Source: Labilibaculum euxinicum (GTDB lineage Bacteria; Bacteroidota; Bacteroidia; Bacteroidales; Marinifilaceae). Taken from it: a stretch of 64,000 nucleotides of DNA. Shown piece by piece: positions 9,801 through 18,642 of the stretch (positions within the stretch are counted from its first letter, which is position 1; the number at the start of each line of letters is the position of its first letter). Both the position numbers and the translations under genes were made by a program. The notes below the pieces were generated by a model that saw only the letters and a program-made list of their open reading frames with translations, was not told the origin of the DNA and did not search any database. The stretch covers positions 62,001 to 126,000 of the forward strand of contig NZ_WTCR01000003.1 of NCBI RefSeq assembly GCF_009795715.1, given 5' to 3'.

Positions 9801-10310
9801 CAAGAGAATCTTCGGGTAGGAAATAATGTATATTATAAACAAATTGGTTGTTATGAAATTATCTGGAAAATTTACGGAAACGGGTTTGTTGATGTGACCA
9901 CAGATTTTGATCCTGACAAGTTAGACTACCCATTGGCCGTCACGAATTATCAGTCGATAATATGTTTGTGCCTTATTTGCGTACTCAGGATTGTGGCAAT
10001 CGGTCAAATGTGTGTTGGAATGATGGTAACTGCCGATAATTTGATGAATTTCAGCGCACTTCATTATACTCCGCTCGATTTGGGAAAAGCAAACTACCCC
10101 TACGAATTAACACGCAGGAAAAAAACAATCCTGACTGTTGATATGCAGCATTGCGGATTAGGTGGAGGAAGTTGCTGCCCCGGACCAATGGGAAAATATC
10201 AGATGAAAACAGAAAAAGCAACTTTTAGTTTTTCTATCCGCCCATACCATGGGAACATGGGTAATATGGAAGATGTTTCGAAAATGAACTCAGCAATTAA
10301 AAAAAAGTGA
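9801..10310 (+). pseudogene. C-terminal relic of a LacZ-type GH2 beta-galactosidase
   Basis: This stretch matches the last domain (Bgal_small_N) of long GH2 beta-galactosidases but is broken. From 9801 one frame gives IYGNGFVDVTTDFDP. Around 9957-10032 the matching peptide PYLRTQDCGNRSNVCW is in another frame. The first frame then resumes with FSALHYTPLDLGKANYPYEL, GLGGGSCCPG and FSFSIRP. At least two frameshifts and the loss of everything upstream mark it as a dead fragment, although a continuous frame (9894-10310) survives by chance. A GTG at 10307 overlapping its stop could be misread as the start of the next gene. A Bacteroidota LacZ of about 1000 residues was presumably once here, as either a resident gene or an imported piece. 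Confidence 0.75.
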
Positions 10311-10315
10311 AAAAT

Positions 10316-12442
10316 ATGGATAAACAAAAATGGAATAGAATGAAGGTGCTCTCAATAGTATTCATCCTGTCGATGATGATTACAGGATTAAGGGCACAAA
10401 CACAGGATGCCAATCGTTTTTTTTCTGATAAGGATTTAATATCTACTGGTATCTACTATTATCCTGAACATTGGAACGAAAACCAATGGGAAAGGGATAT
10501 TAAGAAGATTTCTGATATGGGCTATGAATTTGTCCATTTGGCAGAGTTTGCGTGGTACAAGTTGGAACCAGAAGAGGGAACGTACAACTTTAAATGGCTT
10601 GATAAAGTGGTCAATTTGTGCATAAAGAATAACTTAAAGGTAATTATGTGTACACCTTCAGCTACAAGTCCTACGTGGATGCGCGTTAATTACCCGGAAA
10701 CCTTTATTGAAAATAGTCACTATATTCGTGCCGAGAACGGAACACGTGGTTTAAATTCTGTTACAAATGCAAAATACCGTGATTTGGTTGAAAAAGTTGT
10801 GACAAAATTGGGGGAACATTATGGTAAAAATAAGAATGTTATTGGTTGGCAAATAGATAATGAGCCACCTGCTATTGCTGATTATAGTCCTTCGTCGCAA
10901 GCTGCCTTTCGGTTGTGGTTAAGAGATAAATACAAAACAGTTGATGCATTAAATCAAGCATGGGGAACCGCTTTTTGGAGTCAATGGTTGGATAGTTTTG
11001 AGCAAGTTATTATTCCAAATACCGATTTAGTTGGATGGTGGGGGAATAATCCTCATGCCCTTTTAGATGTTAAGAGGTTTCAAGCCGATAATCAAGCTAA
11101 TATGCTTGACTATCAGGCAAAAATTTTGAGAAAGTATATTTTGGATAGTCAGTATATTACTACAAATTATACTGCTGTTTCTCAAGGAGCCGATCCTCGT
11201 CGAACTAAATATCTTGATTTTGCTTCTTATACGGCTTATCCTAACGGAGGTAGCGACAATTTAGGAGAACTTGGTTATCGTTTGGGAAATAGTGAATTAA
11301 TTCTTTTTGCAGCTGAGTATTATAAGTCTGTTGGTGGAGTTTCCGGTGTTATGGAAATCCAACCCGGACCAGTAAACTGGGGTAGGTATAATCCGTTGCT
11401 AGTTCCCGGTACTGTACATATGTGGTTATTTCATACTTTTGCAGCTGGAGGTAAAATTGCCTGTTCATACAGGTTTCGTCAAATTAATTATAGTTCAGAG
11501 CAGTATCATTCAGGTATTATAAAACCTGATGGAGTTACTCCATCTCAGGGAGGAGAAGAATACATGCAATTTATGAAGGATATAAAAACACTTCGTAAAG
11601 CCTGCAAAGCAAACCAGAAGATGCCTGAGGAACTAGCAAAGAAATCAACTGCTATACTTTGGAATTTGGAAAACTACTGGGCTATTGATCGTCAGAAACT
11701 AACTTATCAGTGGGATACATGGAATTACCCGATTAAATTTATGGAAATGGCAAAATCTTTAGGGGCACCTACAGATGTTATTTCAGAGGAGACTGATTTT
11801 TCAAAGTATAAGGTTTTAATAGCTCCGGCATATGATTTAGTTGATTCTGCTTTGGTGAAAAGATGGACAGACTACGTAGTCAATGGAGGCCACTTAGTTT
11901 TAACTTGCCGCACTGCCACTCGAAATCGCGACGGACATATTTGGGAAGGAGATTGGGCTGCGCCTTTATCAGATTTAATTGGGGCAAAGGTGGAAGCAAC
12001 AGATATGTTATCTAACTATGCGAAAAAAGGAGATGTTTTAATGAATTCAACTCATTACAGTTGGGATAATTGGGGCGACTTGCTAAATCCTGATAAAAAC
12101 ACAGAAGTGCTAGCTGCGTATGACAACCATTTTTACAAAGGCAAGGCTGCTGTTGTGAAAAATAAAATAGGTAAAGGTACTGTGACTTACATTGGAGTTG
12201 TTACAGATGATTCTAAACTTGAAAAGGATATTCTGCGCAATACTTATGAAGGAATAGGAGCCGCTACCCAAAACTACCCTGAAGGTGTTTATGTGTATTG
12301 GCGCGAAGGTTTCAATATTGCAGTAAACTATTCTTCAGATGATTATATAATGGATATTCCGGAATCAGCTAAGATTCTAATTGGTGAAAAGAAATTGAAG
12401 CCTGCCGGTGTATTGGTATGGAGTGAGAAGTTGAGATTATAA
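10316..12442 (+). CDS. GH42 beta-galactosidase
   Basis: Exported GH42 beta-galactosidase of 708 residues. The ATG at 10316 is used; an internal ATG at 10340 (MKVLSIVFILSMM) would start the signal peptide directly and may be the true start. The TIM barrel (about 35-400 in this numbering) carries the acid/base Glu183 in GWQIDNEPP and the nucleophile Glu347 in VMEIQPGPVNWG, and the subunit contact motif YRFRQ follows. A trimerisation domain (Glyco_hydro_42M, about 430-620) and a small C-terminal beta-domain complete the family pattern. It likely removes beta-galactosyl side groups. Secretion signals are unusual in many GH42s but common in Bacteroidota. It directly precedes the second GH3 with a 25-base gap. 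Confidence 0.92.
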   Translation: MDKQKWNRMKVLSIVFILSMMITGLRAQTQDANRFFSDKDLISTGIYYYPEHWNENQWERDIKKISDMGYEFVHLAEFAWYKLEPEEGTYNFKWLDKVVNLCIKNNLKVIMCTPSATSPTWMRVNYPETFIENSHYIRAENGTRGLNSVTNAKYRDLVEKVVTKLGEHYGKNKNVIGWQIDNEPPAIADYSPSSQAAFRLWLRDKYKTVDALNQAWGTAFWSQWLDSFEQVIIPNTDLVGWWGNNPHALLDVKRFQADNQANMLDYQAKILRKYILDSQYITTNYTAVSQGADPRRTKYLDFASYTAYPNGGSDNLGELGYRLGNSELILFAAEYYKSVGGVSGVMEIQPGPVNWGRYNPLLVPGTVHMWLFHTFAAGGKIACSYRFRQINYSSEQYHSGIIKPDGVTPSQGGEEYMQFMKDIKTLRKACKANQKMPEELAKKSTAILWNLENYWAIDRQKLTYQWDTWNYPIKFMEMAKSLGAPTDVISEETDFSKYKVLIAPAYDLVDSALVKRWTDYVVNGGHLVLTCRTATRNRDGHIWEGDWAAPLSDLIGAKVEATDMLSNYAKKGDVLMNSTHYSWDNWGDLLNPDKNTEVLAAYDNHFYKGKAAVVKNKIGKGTVTYIGVVTDDSKLEKDILRNTYEGIGAATQNYPEGVYVYWREGFNIAVNYSSDDYIMDIPESAKILIGEKKLKPAGVLVWSEKLRL

Positions 12443-12467
12443 CACTTAATTGAATAACGATTTAACG

Positions 12468-14666
12468 ATGAAACTTAAAATTCTTTTTATATTAATGTTA
12501 GGAAACGTACTATTCCTTTCTGCTCAAAACAGTAAGCCTGCATATCTGGATGTAACCAGGCCATTAGAAGAACGTGTTGAAAGTGCTCTTTCATTGATGA
12601 CAGTAGCTGAAAAAGTAGAACTTTGTCATGCTCAGTCAAAATTCAGTTCTAGAGGGGTAGCCAGATTGGGAATACCTGAAGTATGGACTTCCGATGGACC
12701 TCATGGAATTCGTGAGGAGGTTTTTTGGGATGAATGGAGTGGAGCCAACTGGACAAATGATTCGTGTACCGCGTTCCCTGCACTAACTTGTTTAGCAGCC
12801 TCTTTTAATCCTGAATTAGCTTTGCTTTATGGCAAGTCAATTGGGGAAGAAGCCCGCTATCGTAATAAAACCATGTTGTTAGGACCTGGAGTTAATATTT
12901 ACCGAACACCACTGAATGGGCGAAACTTTGAATATATGGGCGAAGATCCTTACTTAGCATCGCGCATGGTGGTGCCTTATGTAAAAGGTGTACAGAAAAA
13001 TGGTGTAGCAGCTTGTGTAAAGCATTTTGCTTTGAATAATCAGGAAGTTTGGCGTGGGCACATCAATGTTAATTTAAGTGACAGGGCTCTGTACGAGATT
13101 TATCTACCTGCTTTTAAGGTAGCAGTTCAGGAAGGAAAAGCCTGGTCAATTATGGGTTCTTACAATAAATTCAAAGGAGAGCACTGTTGCCATAACAATC
13201 TTTTGCTAAATAAAATACTTAAACACGATTGGAAATTTGATGGTGTTGTCATTAGCGACTGGGGTGGAGTTCATGATACAGAGCAAGCAGTAAACAACGG
13301 ACTGGATATTGAAATGGGAACCTTTACTAATGGTTTGACTACGGCTGGTCATTTTCCATATTCTGAGTATTATTTGGCTAATCCTTTCCTTAAAGGAATC
13401 AAAGATGGAAAATATGATATGGCAGTGTTAAACGATAAAGCACGTCGTATTTTAAGATTGATATTCCGTACAACAATGAGTGCCAACCGTCCATTTGGGC
13501 GATTTGTGTCACCAGAACATAGCGAGGCTGCACGGAAAATTGCCCAAGAGGGAATTGTTCTTTTGAAGAACACAAATGATTTCTTTCCAATACCTGCAGG
13601 TAAGCTTAAAACGATTGCTGTTATAGGTGAAAATGCTTCAAAAAGTCTGGTTATTGGAGGAGGTTCTTCTTCATTGAAAGTGGCATATGAGGTATCTCCA
13701 TTGCAAGGATTAAAAGAAAAATATGGCGATGCTCACATTATTTATAGCCTTGGTTATGCTTCAGGACCTTCTTTATACGGCAGGGAAGAATCTTCAAAGT
13801 TAGACACTGATTCGCTTTTTGCTGCAGCTGTAGAAGCAGCAAAAAAGGCTGATGTTGTACTTTATATTGGAGGCCTGAATAAAAATCATTTTCAGGATTG
13901 TGAAGGTGGTGATAGGAGAGCAATGAACCTTCCTTTCGGACAGGATAAATTGATTGATGCTTTATTAAAAGTGAATAAAAACACAGCAGTAATCCTTCTA
14001 AGCGGAAATGCAGTGGCTATGCCTTGGGTTGACAAAGTTCAGGCAATTATGCAAGGATGGTATCTTGGTTCAGAAGCCGGGAATGCACTGGCAGATGTTA
14101 TTTCAGGAGATGTGAATCCATCAGGTAAATTGCCATTTTCTTTTCCCAAAATATTGAAAGATAATGCTGCTCAGTCGTTTGGGGAAATTTCATACCCTGG
14201 TGATAGCATTAATCAATATTACAAAGAAGGTATTTTAGTGGGCTACCGTTGGTTCGATACAAAAAAGATTGAACCTCTTTATCCGTTTGGCTATGGATTG
14301 AGTTACACCTCTTTTACTTATTCAAAACCTACAGTGGATAAAAAAGAGATAAATGCTGAAGGAACAGTTAAAGTGTCTTTTACAATAACCAATAGCGGCA
14401 GCACTGATGGTGCTGAAATAGCTCAACTTTATGTGGCTAAGCCTCAATCAGAAGTTGAACGAGCAGCAAAGGAACTAAAAGCTTTTGAAAAAGTATATTT
14501 AAAGGCAGGAGAGAGCCGTGTTGTAACAATGGATGTTTTAATAAATAATTTGGCCTATTATAGTGAAACAGATAACAATTGGGTAATAGAACCGGGAAGT
14601 TATACCCTTTTAGTTGGAAGTTCATCTCGAGATATAAAAGGAGAAGTGAATATTAAGGTTCATTGA
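12468..14666 (+). CDS. GH3 beta-glucosidase/beta-xylosidase (copy 2)
   Basis: Second GH3, 732 residues from the ATG at 12468, which opens the signal peptide MKLKILFILMLGNVLF cut near LSAQN; an in-frame TTG at 12450 is less likely. Domain layout is the same as copy 1: TIM barrel with KHFALNNQE and the nucleophile Asp264 in VVISDWGGVH, alpha/beta sandwich, and a fibronectin-III-like C-terminal domain. It keeps the canonical SDGPHGIREE motif that copy 1 has lost. The two copies are very similar and sit about 8 kb apart in the same orientation, which suggests a duplication followed by divergence and makes the interval prone to recombination. A long hairpin follows at 14681-14736. Confidence 0.92.
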   Translation: MKLKILFILMLGNVLFLSAQNSKPAYLDVTRPLEERVESALSLMTVAEKVELCHAQSKFSSRGVARLGIPEVWTSDGPHGIREEVFWDEWSGANWTNDSCTAFPALTCLAASFNPELALLYGKSIGEEARYRNKTMLLGPGVNIYRTPLNGRNFEYMGEDPYLASRMVVPYVKGVQKNGVAACVKHFALNNQEVWRGHINVNLSDRALYEIYLPAFKVAVQEGKAWSIMGSYNKFKGEHCCHNNLLLNKILKHDWKFDGVVISDWGGVHDTEQAVNNGLDIEMGTFTNGLTTAGHFPYSEYYLANPFLKGIKDGKYDMAVLNDKARRILRLIFRTTMSANRPFGRFVSPEHSEAARKIAQEGIVLLKNTNDFFPIPAGKLKTIAVIGENASKSLVIGGGSSSLKVAYEVSPLQGLKEKYGDAHIIYSLGYASGPSLYGREESSKLDTDSLFAAAVEAAKKADVVLYIGGLNKNHFQDCEGGDRRAMNLPFGQDKLIDALLKVNKNTAVILLSGNAVAMPWVDKVQAIMQGWYLGSEAGNALADVISGDVNPSGKLPFSFPKILKDNAAQSFGEISYPGDSINQYYKEGILVGYRWFDTKKIEPLYPFGYGLSYTSFTYSKPTVDKKEINAEGTVKVSFTITNSGSTDGAEIAQLYVAKPQSEVERAAKELKAFEKVYLKAGESRVVTMDVLINNLAYYSETDNNWVIEPGSYTLLVGSSSRDIKGEVNIKVH

Positions 14667-14680
14667 TCCTCAAGCCCCTG

Positions 14681-14736
14681 ATAGTTTCACTTGGTTATAG
14701 GTATATTTTAATATGCCTAAAATCAAGTGAAACTAT
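14681..14736 (+). terminator. Long hairpin after GH3 copy 2
   Basis: ATAGTTTCACTTG (14681-14693) pairs perfectly with CAAGTGAAACTAT (14724-14736), and the inner TAGGTATAT/ATATGCCTA extends the stem with one mismatch. There is no strong T-run, so it may stabilise mRNA ends rather than terminate. It marks the end of the GH42-GH3 block. Confidence 0.5.
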
Positions 14737-14812
14737 GAATTTCTACCTACACCTGATATATGATCAGGAGAAAGCTTCAGGTTTTAATACAGTTGAGCTT
14801 CCAATTACTTAA

Positions 14813-15000
14813 TTTAAAGGTCAGGTAAATAACAGGCTTGTTATATATTGGAAGCAGATTGCAATCTATTTTGAAGATTACGATGAGTATTTGCTTTTTG
14901 TCGGAGCAAATGAGCCCAGTGTAAAAGATGCCACAGAAATGGCAGTTTTTTTTTCCTATTATCAAACATACATCAATGGTGTTTCAAACCGGGAGTTATA
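14813..15000 (+). pseudogene. Relic of a GH5 endoglucanase/xyloglucanase
   Basis: The frame opened after a TAA at 14810 reads YWKQIAIYFEDYDEYLLF followed by GANEPSVKDATEMAV and SYYQTYINGV. This matches the barrel segment of GH5 cellulases/xyloglucanases that holds the catalytic acid/base in the NEP motif. After about 15000 the reading (NRELYQINIKNMP) no longer fits the family although the frame stays open to 15076. The first third and the last third of the enzyme, including the nucleophile region, are absent. If it derives from subfamily GH5_4, the locus once encoded its own endo-xyloglucanase; the subfamily cannot be settled by eye. Confidence 0.6.
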
Positions 15001-15246
15001 CCAAATTAACATCAAAAACATGCCTTATAAAATGTTTCTTTTCAGCTATATCTTCGTTAAAAAAGATGCATCGTAACATGGCTGTGCTTTACTTTTTTGC
15101 CTCGATACAGCTAAAAATTAATTCATTTTAATTAAAGTCTATTTTGAAATAAAATTGGTATAAGTTCTATAAATCCCAGCGTTGTTGCTTGAGATTCATC
15201 TGATATATGTCCGCTGATCAGCCTTCACTTTTTCAACTTCCCCGTA

Positions 15247-15378
15247 TTATTTCTTGCACCAATAATTGAACGACTCGCTTTTTAAGCCATGTTGGTTTGC
15301 AGATGACTTGCGCGTTAGCCCAGATTTCCTCCACTGCTCCCTAAAGTAAGCATCTCTTCTTTCCTGTTCATCTTTTTT
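15247..15378 (-). pseudogene. Relic of an IS66-type accessory protein (TnpA-like)
   Basis: On the minus strand one frame gives REQWRKSGLTRKSSANQHGL and then KSESFNYWCKK before a stop. The pattern WR.SGL.R..FA..HGL....F.YW is that of the small helix-turn-helix TnpA accessory protein of IS66 elements. Only about 44 codons remain, with no TnpB or transposase nearby, so this is an old fragment. The rest of the gap 15001-15593 shows nothing else that I recognise. Confidence 0.5.
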
Positions 15379-15593
15379 GCAGCAAAATTAGATCACTTAA
15401 TCCTATATGTATAGACGTAGACTGTAGGCGTGGATACCTTTATCCTAATTTTTTTGTTCGAATAGAAAAGTTTCCTGTTTCGAAAAGTTAGTTCATTACA
15501 ATACCTTTTATAACACATAAAGCACCCTTTATTCATCTTTTTTTATTGACCTTAGCATTCATTAAATAATACATTTAAAACCTTTAATAATAA

Positions 15594-18461
15594 ATGAAGA
15601 ATAAAAGAAGATATTTAGGTTTATTATGTGCCGGCCTGTTTTTAACCGCATGTTCTGTTCCTCAATACCAGTTGTCAGAAGATGGTATTATCTTAAATTT
15701 GAATCAGGAAAATAAGTTAAATCCAAGTAAAGTGTATTTGCAAGTGCTTGGTGATGAATTGATTCATGTGTCTGCAACGCCTGATAAAGACTTTCCAAAG
15801 GATTCAAGTTTAATTATTGTGCCCGGTCTTCAAACTGTACCTTTTCAAGTCGACGATCAAGGAGATTCAATAATGTTGAGTACTGCAAAACTTAATGTTA
15901 TGGTTTCGAAATCAGATGGAGGCATTAAGTTTAAGGACAAAGATAACCACTTAATTCTGGCCGAGAAATCAGGTGGAGGTAGAACATTTTCACCTATCAA
16001 AGTTGAAGAGACAAATGGTTATTCTGTTCGACAACTGTTTGATTCTCCTGTTGATGAGAGCTTTTACGGATTGGGACAACATCAGTCGGATGAATTTAAT
16101 TATAAAGGGAAAAGTGAGGAGCTTTTTCAATATAATACAAAGGTTTCTGTGCCTTTTGTTGTTTCTAATAAAAATTACGGCATTTTATGGGATAGCTATT
16201 CGATAAGTCGTTTTGGTGATAGTCGCGATTATAAGCAACTTAACAGGGTTTTTAAGTTGTATAATAAAAGTGGACAGCCTGGTAGCCTCACTGGTGTTTA
16301 TCAACCGGAAGGTAAAGACTTCAAGCAACTTGTTCGTAATGAAGATTCTCTTGCTTTTGAGAATATAAAAACAATAAAGAATCTACCTGAAAATTTTCCT
16401 TTAAAAGGTGCAAACGTGACTTACGAAGGAGAAATTGAAACTTCTCAAGAGGGTACTTATCGTTTTATTTTATACTATGCTGGGTATGTAAAAGTTTATG
16501 TTGATAATCAGTTAGTTGTTCCTGAGCGTTGGCGTACAGCTTGGAACCCCAATAGTTATAAGTTTACAGTTAAGTTAGAAGCTGGTAAGAAGGTGCCTTT
16601 AAGAGTGGAATGGAAACCTGATGGAGGAAGATCTTATTGTGGATTACGTGTACAAACGCCTCAACCAGAAGAAGAACAAAATAGTCAGGTTTGGTGGAGT
16701 GAGATGAATAAAAAGCTCGATTACTATTTTGTATATGGTGATTCGATGGACGAAATTATAAAAGGGTATAGAACGCTTACTGGAAAGTCTCAAATTATGC
16801 CCAAATGGGCCATGGGCTATTGGCAAAGTCGTGAACGTTATAAAACTCAGGATGAAATATTAGGTGTTCTTAAAGAATTTAGGACTCGAAAAATACCAAT
16901 TGATAATATTGTTCTGGATTGGAATTACTGGCGCGAAAAAGAATGGGGAAGTCACGAATTTGATGAGAAACGTTTCCCGGATCCGAAAGCAATGGTTGAT
17001 TCCATACATGCTATGAATGGCAAGATAATGATATCTGTTTGGCCGAAATTCTATGTAACTACTGAGCATTTTAAGGAATTTGACAAAAAGGGGTGGATGT
17101 ATCAGCAGGCTGTAAAAGACAGTGTTCGGGACTGGGTTGGACCCGGTTATGTGGGTTCGTTCTACGATGCCTATTCTGCAGGGGCCCGTAAGTTGTTCTG
17201 GAAGCAAATGTATGACAATCTATATCCGTTAAGTATTGATGCCTGGTGGATGGATGCCAGTGAGCCCAATGTGCTTGATTGTACCGATATGGAATATCGT
17301 AAGGCTTTATGTGGACCGACTGCTTTAGGGCCTTCTACCGAATATTTCAATACCTATGCCTTGATGAACGCTGAAGCAATTTATGATGGACAGCGCAGTG
17401 TTGCTCCGAATAAGCGTGTGTTTTTGTTAACACGTTCAGGTTTTGCCGGATTACAGCGTTATTCAACGGCCACATGGAGTGGAGATATAGGAACACGCTG
17501 GGAGGATATGAAAGCTCAGATCTCTGCCGGGTTGAATTTCTCCATAAGTGGTGTTCCATATTGGACTATGGATATTGGTGGTTTTTGTGTCGAAGACCGT
17601 TATGTTGCAGGTCAAATGGAATACAACAAGAGTGGTAAAGAAAATGCAGATTACAAAGAATGGCGCGAACTGAACGCCCGTTGGTATCAATTTGGTGTAT
17701 TTGCGCCTCTATACAGATCGCATGGTCAGTTCCCGTTTCGAGAGGTGTGGAACATTGCACCCCAAGGACATCCTGCATACAAATCGATTACATATTACAC
17801 TAATTTGCGATATAGGTTAATGCCATATATTTATACCTTGGCAGGTATGACTTATTTTAACGATTATACCATAATGCGCCCTTTGGTGATGGATTTTTCA
17901 TCTGATAAAAATGTTGAAAATATTGGTGATCAGTTTATGTTTGGTCCTTCCTTTATGGTGTGCCCGGTATACACATATGAGGCGCGTAATCGTGAAGTCT
18001 ATTTTCCCGAAGGAACAAATTGGTACGATTTCTATACCGGTAAATATATTCAAGGTGGTCAGAAGATAAAAGTAGATGCACCATATGAGCAAATTCCATT
18101 GTATATCCGCGAGGGATCTATTATTCCGGTTGGACCTGAAATTCAATATACAGGAGAGAAATCAGCCGAATCAATTACAGTGTATGTTTATCGGGGTCAG
18201 AATGGTCAGTTTTCCCTTTATGAGGATGAAGGTGTAAATTATAATTATGAGAAAGATGCTTATTCAAATATTCCATTCATTTATAATGATGCTGATGGAA
18301 CATTAACAATAGGAGAGAGAATAGGTGAATTTGATGGTATGTTGAAGCAACGTACATTTGTGATTGTTCCGGTTAGTAAAGACAAAACCAAAGGATTTAA
18401 ATTCGATGCCAAAGGTAAAAAAGTAAGTTATGATGGGCATAAGCAAACAATCAAACTGTAA
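15594..18461 (+). CDS. GH31 alpha-xylosidase with PA14 insert (lipoprotein)
   Basis: Alpha-glycosidase of 955 residues, most probably an alpha-xylosidase that removes the terminal xylose of xyloglucan oligosaccharides. The N-terminus ends in the lipobox LTACS (Cys about 20), so it is membrane-anchored. A PA14 domain is inserted at about residues 228-350 (TYEGEIETSQEGTYRF, YVDNQLVV), the arrangement known from bacterial xyloglucan-specific GH31 alpha-xylosidases. The TIM barrel (about 400-790) holds the nucleophile Asp554 in AWWMDASEPN and the acid/base Asp631 in ATWSGDIG. Beta-sandwich domains follow. This gene is the strongest marker that the locus targets xyloglucan. It starts a new transcription block after a 900-base gap and is followed by a 15-bp hairpin. 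Confidence 0.92.
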   Translation: MKNKRRYLGLLCAGLFLTACSVPQYQLSEDGIILNLNQENKLNPSKVYLQVLGDELIHVSATPDKDFPKDSSLIIVPGLQTVPFQVDDQGDSIMLSTAKLNVMVSKSDGGIKFKDKDNHLILAEKSGGGRTFSPIKVEETNGYSVRQLFDSPVDESFYGLGQHQSDEFNYKGKSEELFQYNTKVSVPFVVSNKNYGILWDSYSISRFGDSRDYKQLNRVFKLYNKSGQPGSLTGVYQPEGKDFKQLVRNEDSLAFENIKTIKNLPENFPLKGANVTYEGEIETSQEGTYRFILYYAGYVKVYVDNQLVVPERWRTAWNPNSYKFTVKLEAGKKVPLRVEWKPDGGRSYCGLRVQTPQPEEEQNSQVWWSEMNKKLDYYFVYGDSMDEIIKGYRTLTGKSQIMPKWAMGYWQSRERYKTQDEILGVLKEFRTRKIPIDNIVLDWNYWREKEWGSHEFDEKRFPDPKAMVDSIHAMNGKIMISVWPKFYVTTEHFKEFDKKGWMYQQAVKDSVRDWVGPGYVGSFYDAYSAGARKLFWKQMYDNLYPLSIDAWWMDASEPNVLDCTDMEYRKALCGPTALGPSTEYFNTYALMNAEAIYDGQRSVAPNKRVFLLTRSGFAGLQRYSTATWSGDIGTRWEDMKAQISAGLNFSISGVPYWTMDIGGFCVEDRYVAGQMEYNKSGKENADYKEWRELNARWYQFGVFAPLYRSHGQFPFREVWNIAPQGHPAYKSITYYTNLRYRLMPYIYTLAGMTYFNDYTIMRPLVMDFSSDKNVENIGDQFMFGPSFMVCPVYTYEARNREVYFPEGTNWYDFYTGKYIQGGQKIKVDAPYEQIPLYIREGSIIPVGPEIQYTGEKSAESITVYVYRGQNGQFSLYEDEGVNYNYEKDAYSNIPFIYNDADGTLTIGERIGEFDGMLKQRTFVIVPVSKDKTKGFKFDAKGKKVSYDGHKQTIKL

Positions 18462-18495
18462 TTGTATTACTAGATTAAATGTTTAATAATTTTTT

Positions 18496-18537
18496 CAGGT
18501 ATCGTATGAGCCATTAAGTATACTCATACGATACCTG
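18496..18537 (+). terminator. Perfect 15-bp hairpin after GH31
   Basis: CAGGTATCGTATGAG (18496-18510) and CTCATACGATACCTG (18523-18537) are exact reverse complements with a 12-base loop. There is only a weak T/A tract after it. Likely a transcription end or mRNA 3' stabiliser for the alpha-xylosidase gene. Confidence 0.55.
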
Positions 18538-18642
18538 TTAATAATATAAGATTTGATTTTAGGGTAAAGAAAGTTTAAGGTATAAGAATTTTAGACTCCT
18601 CTCAAAACAAAATATCTAACACTTGAATAAACAAATAGAAGA

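Noticed and set aside
14891-15131. Two overlapping small ORFs as independent genes
   Set aside because: The first is part of the GH5 relic and the second its shadow; neither has a convincing start or composition.
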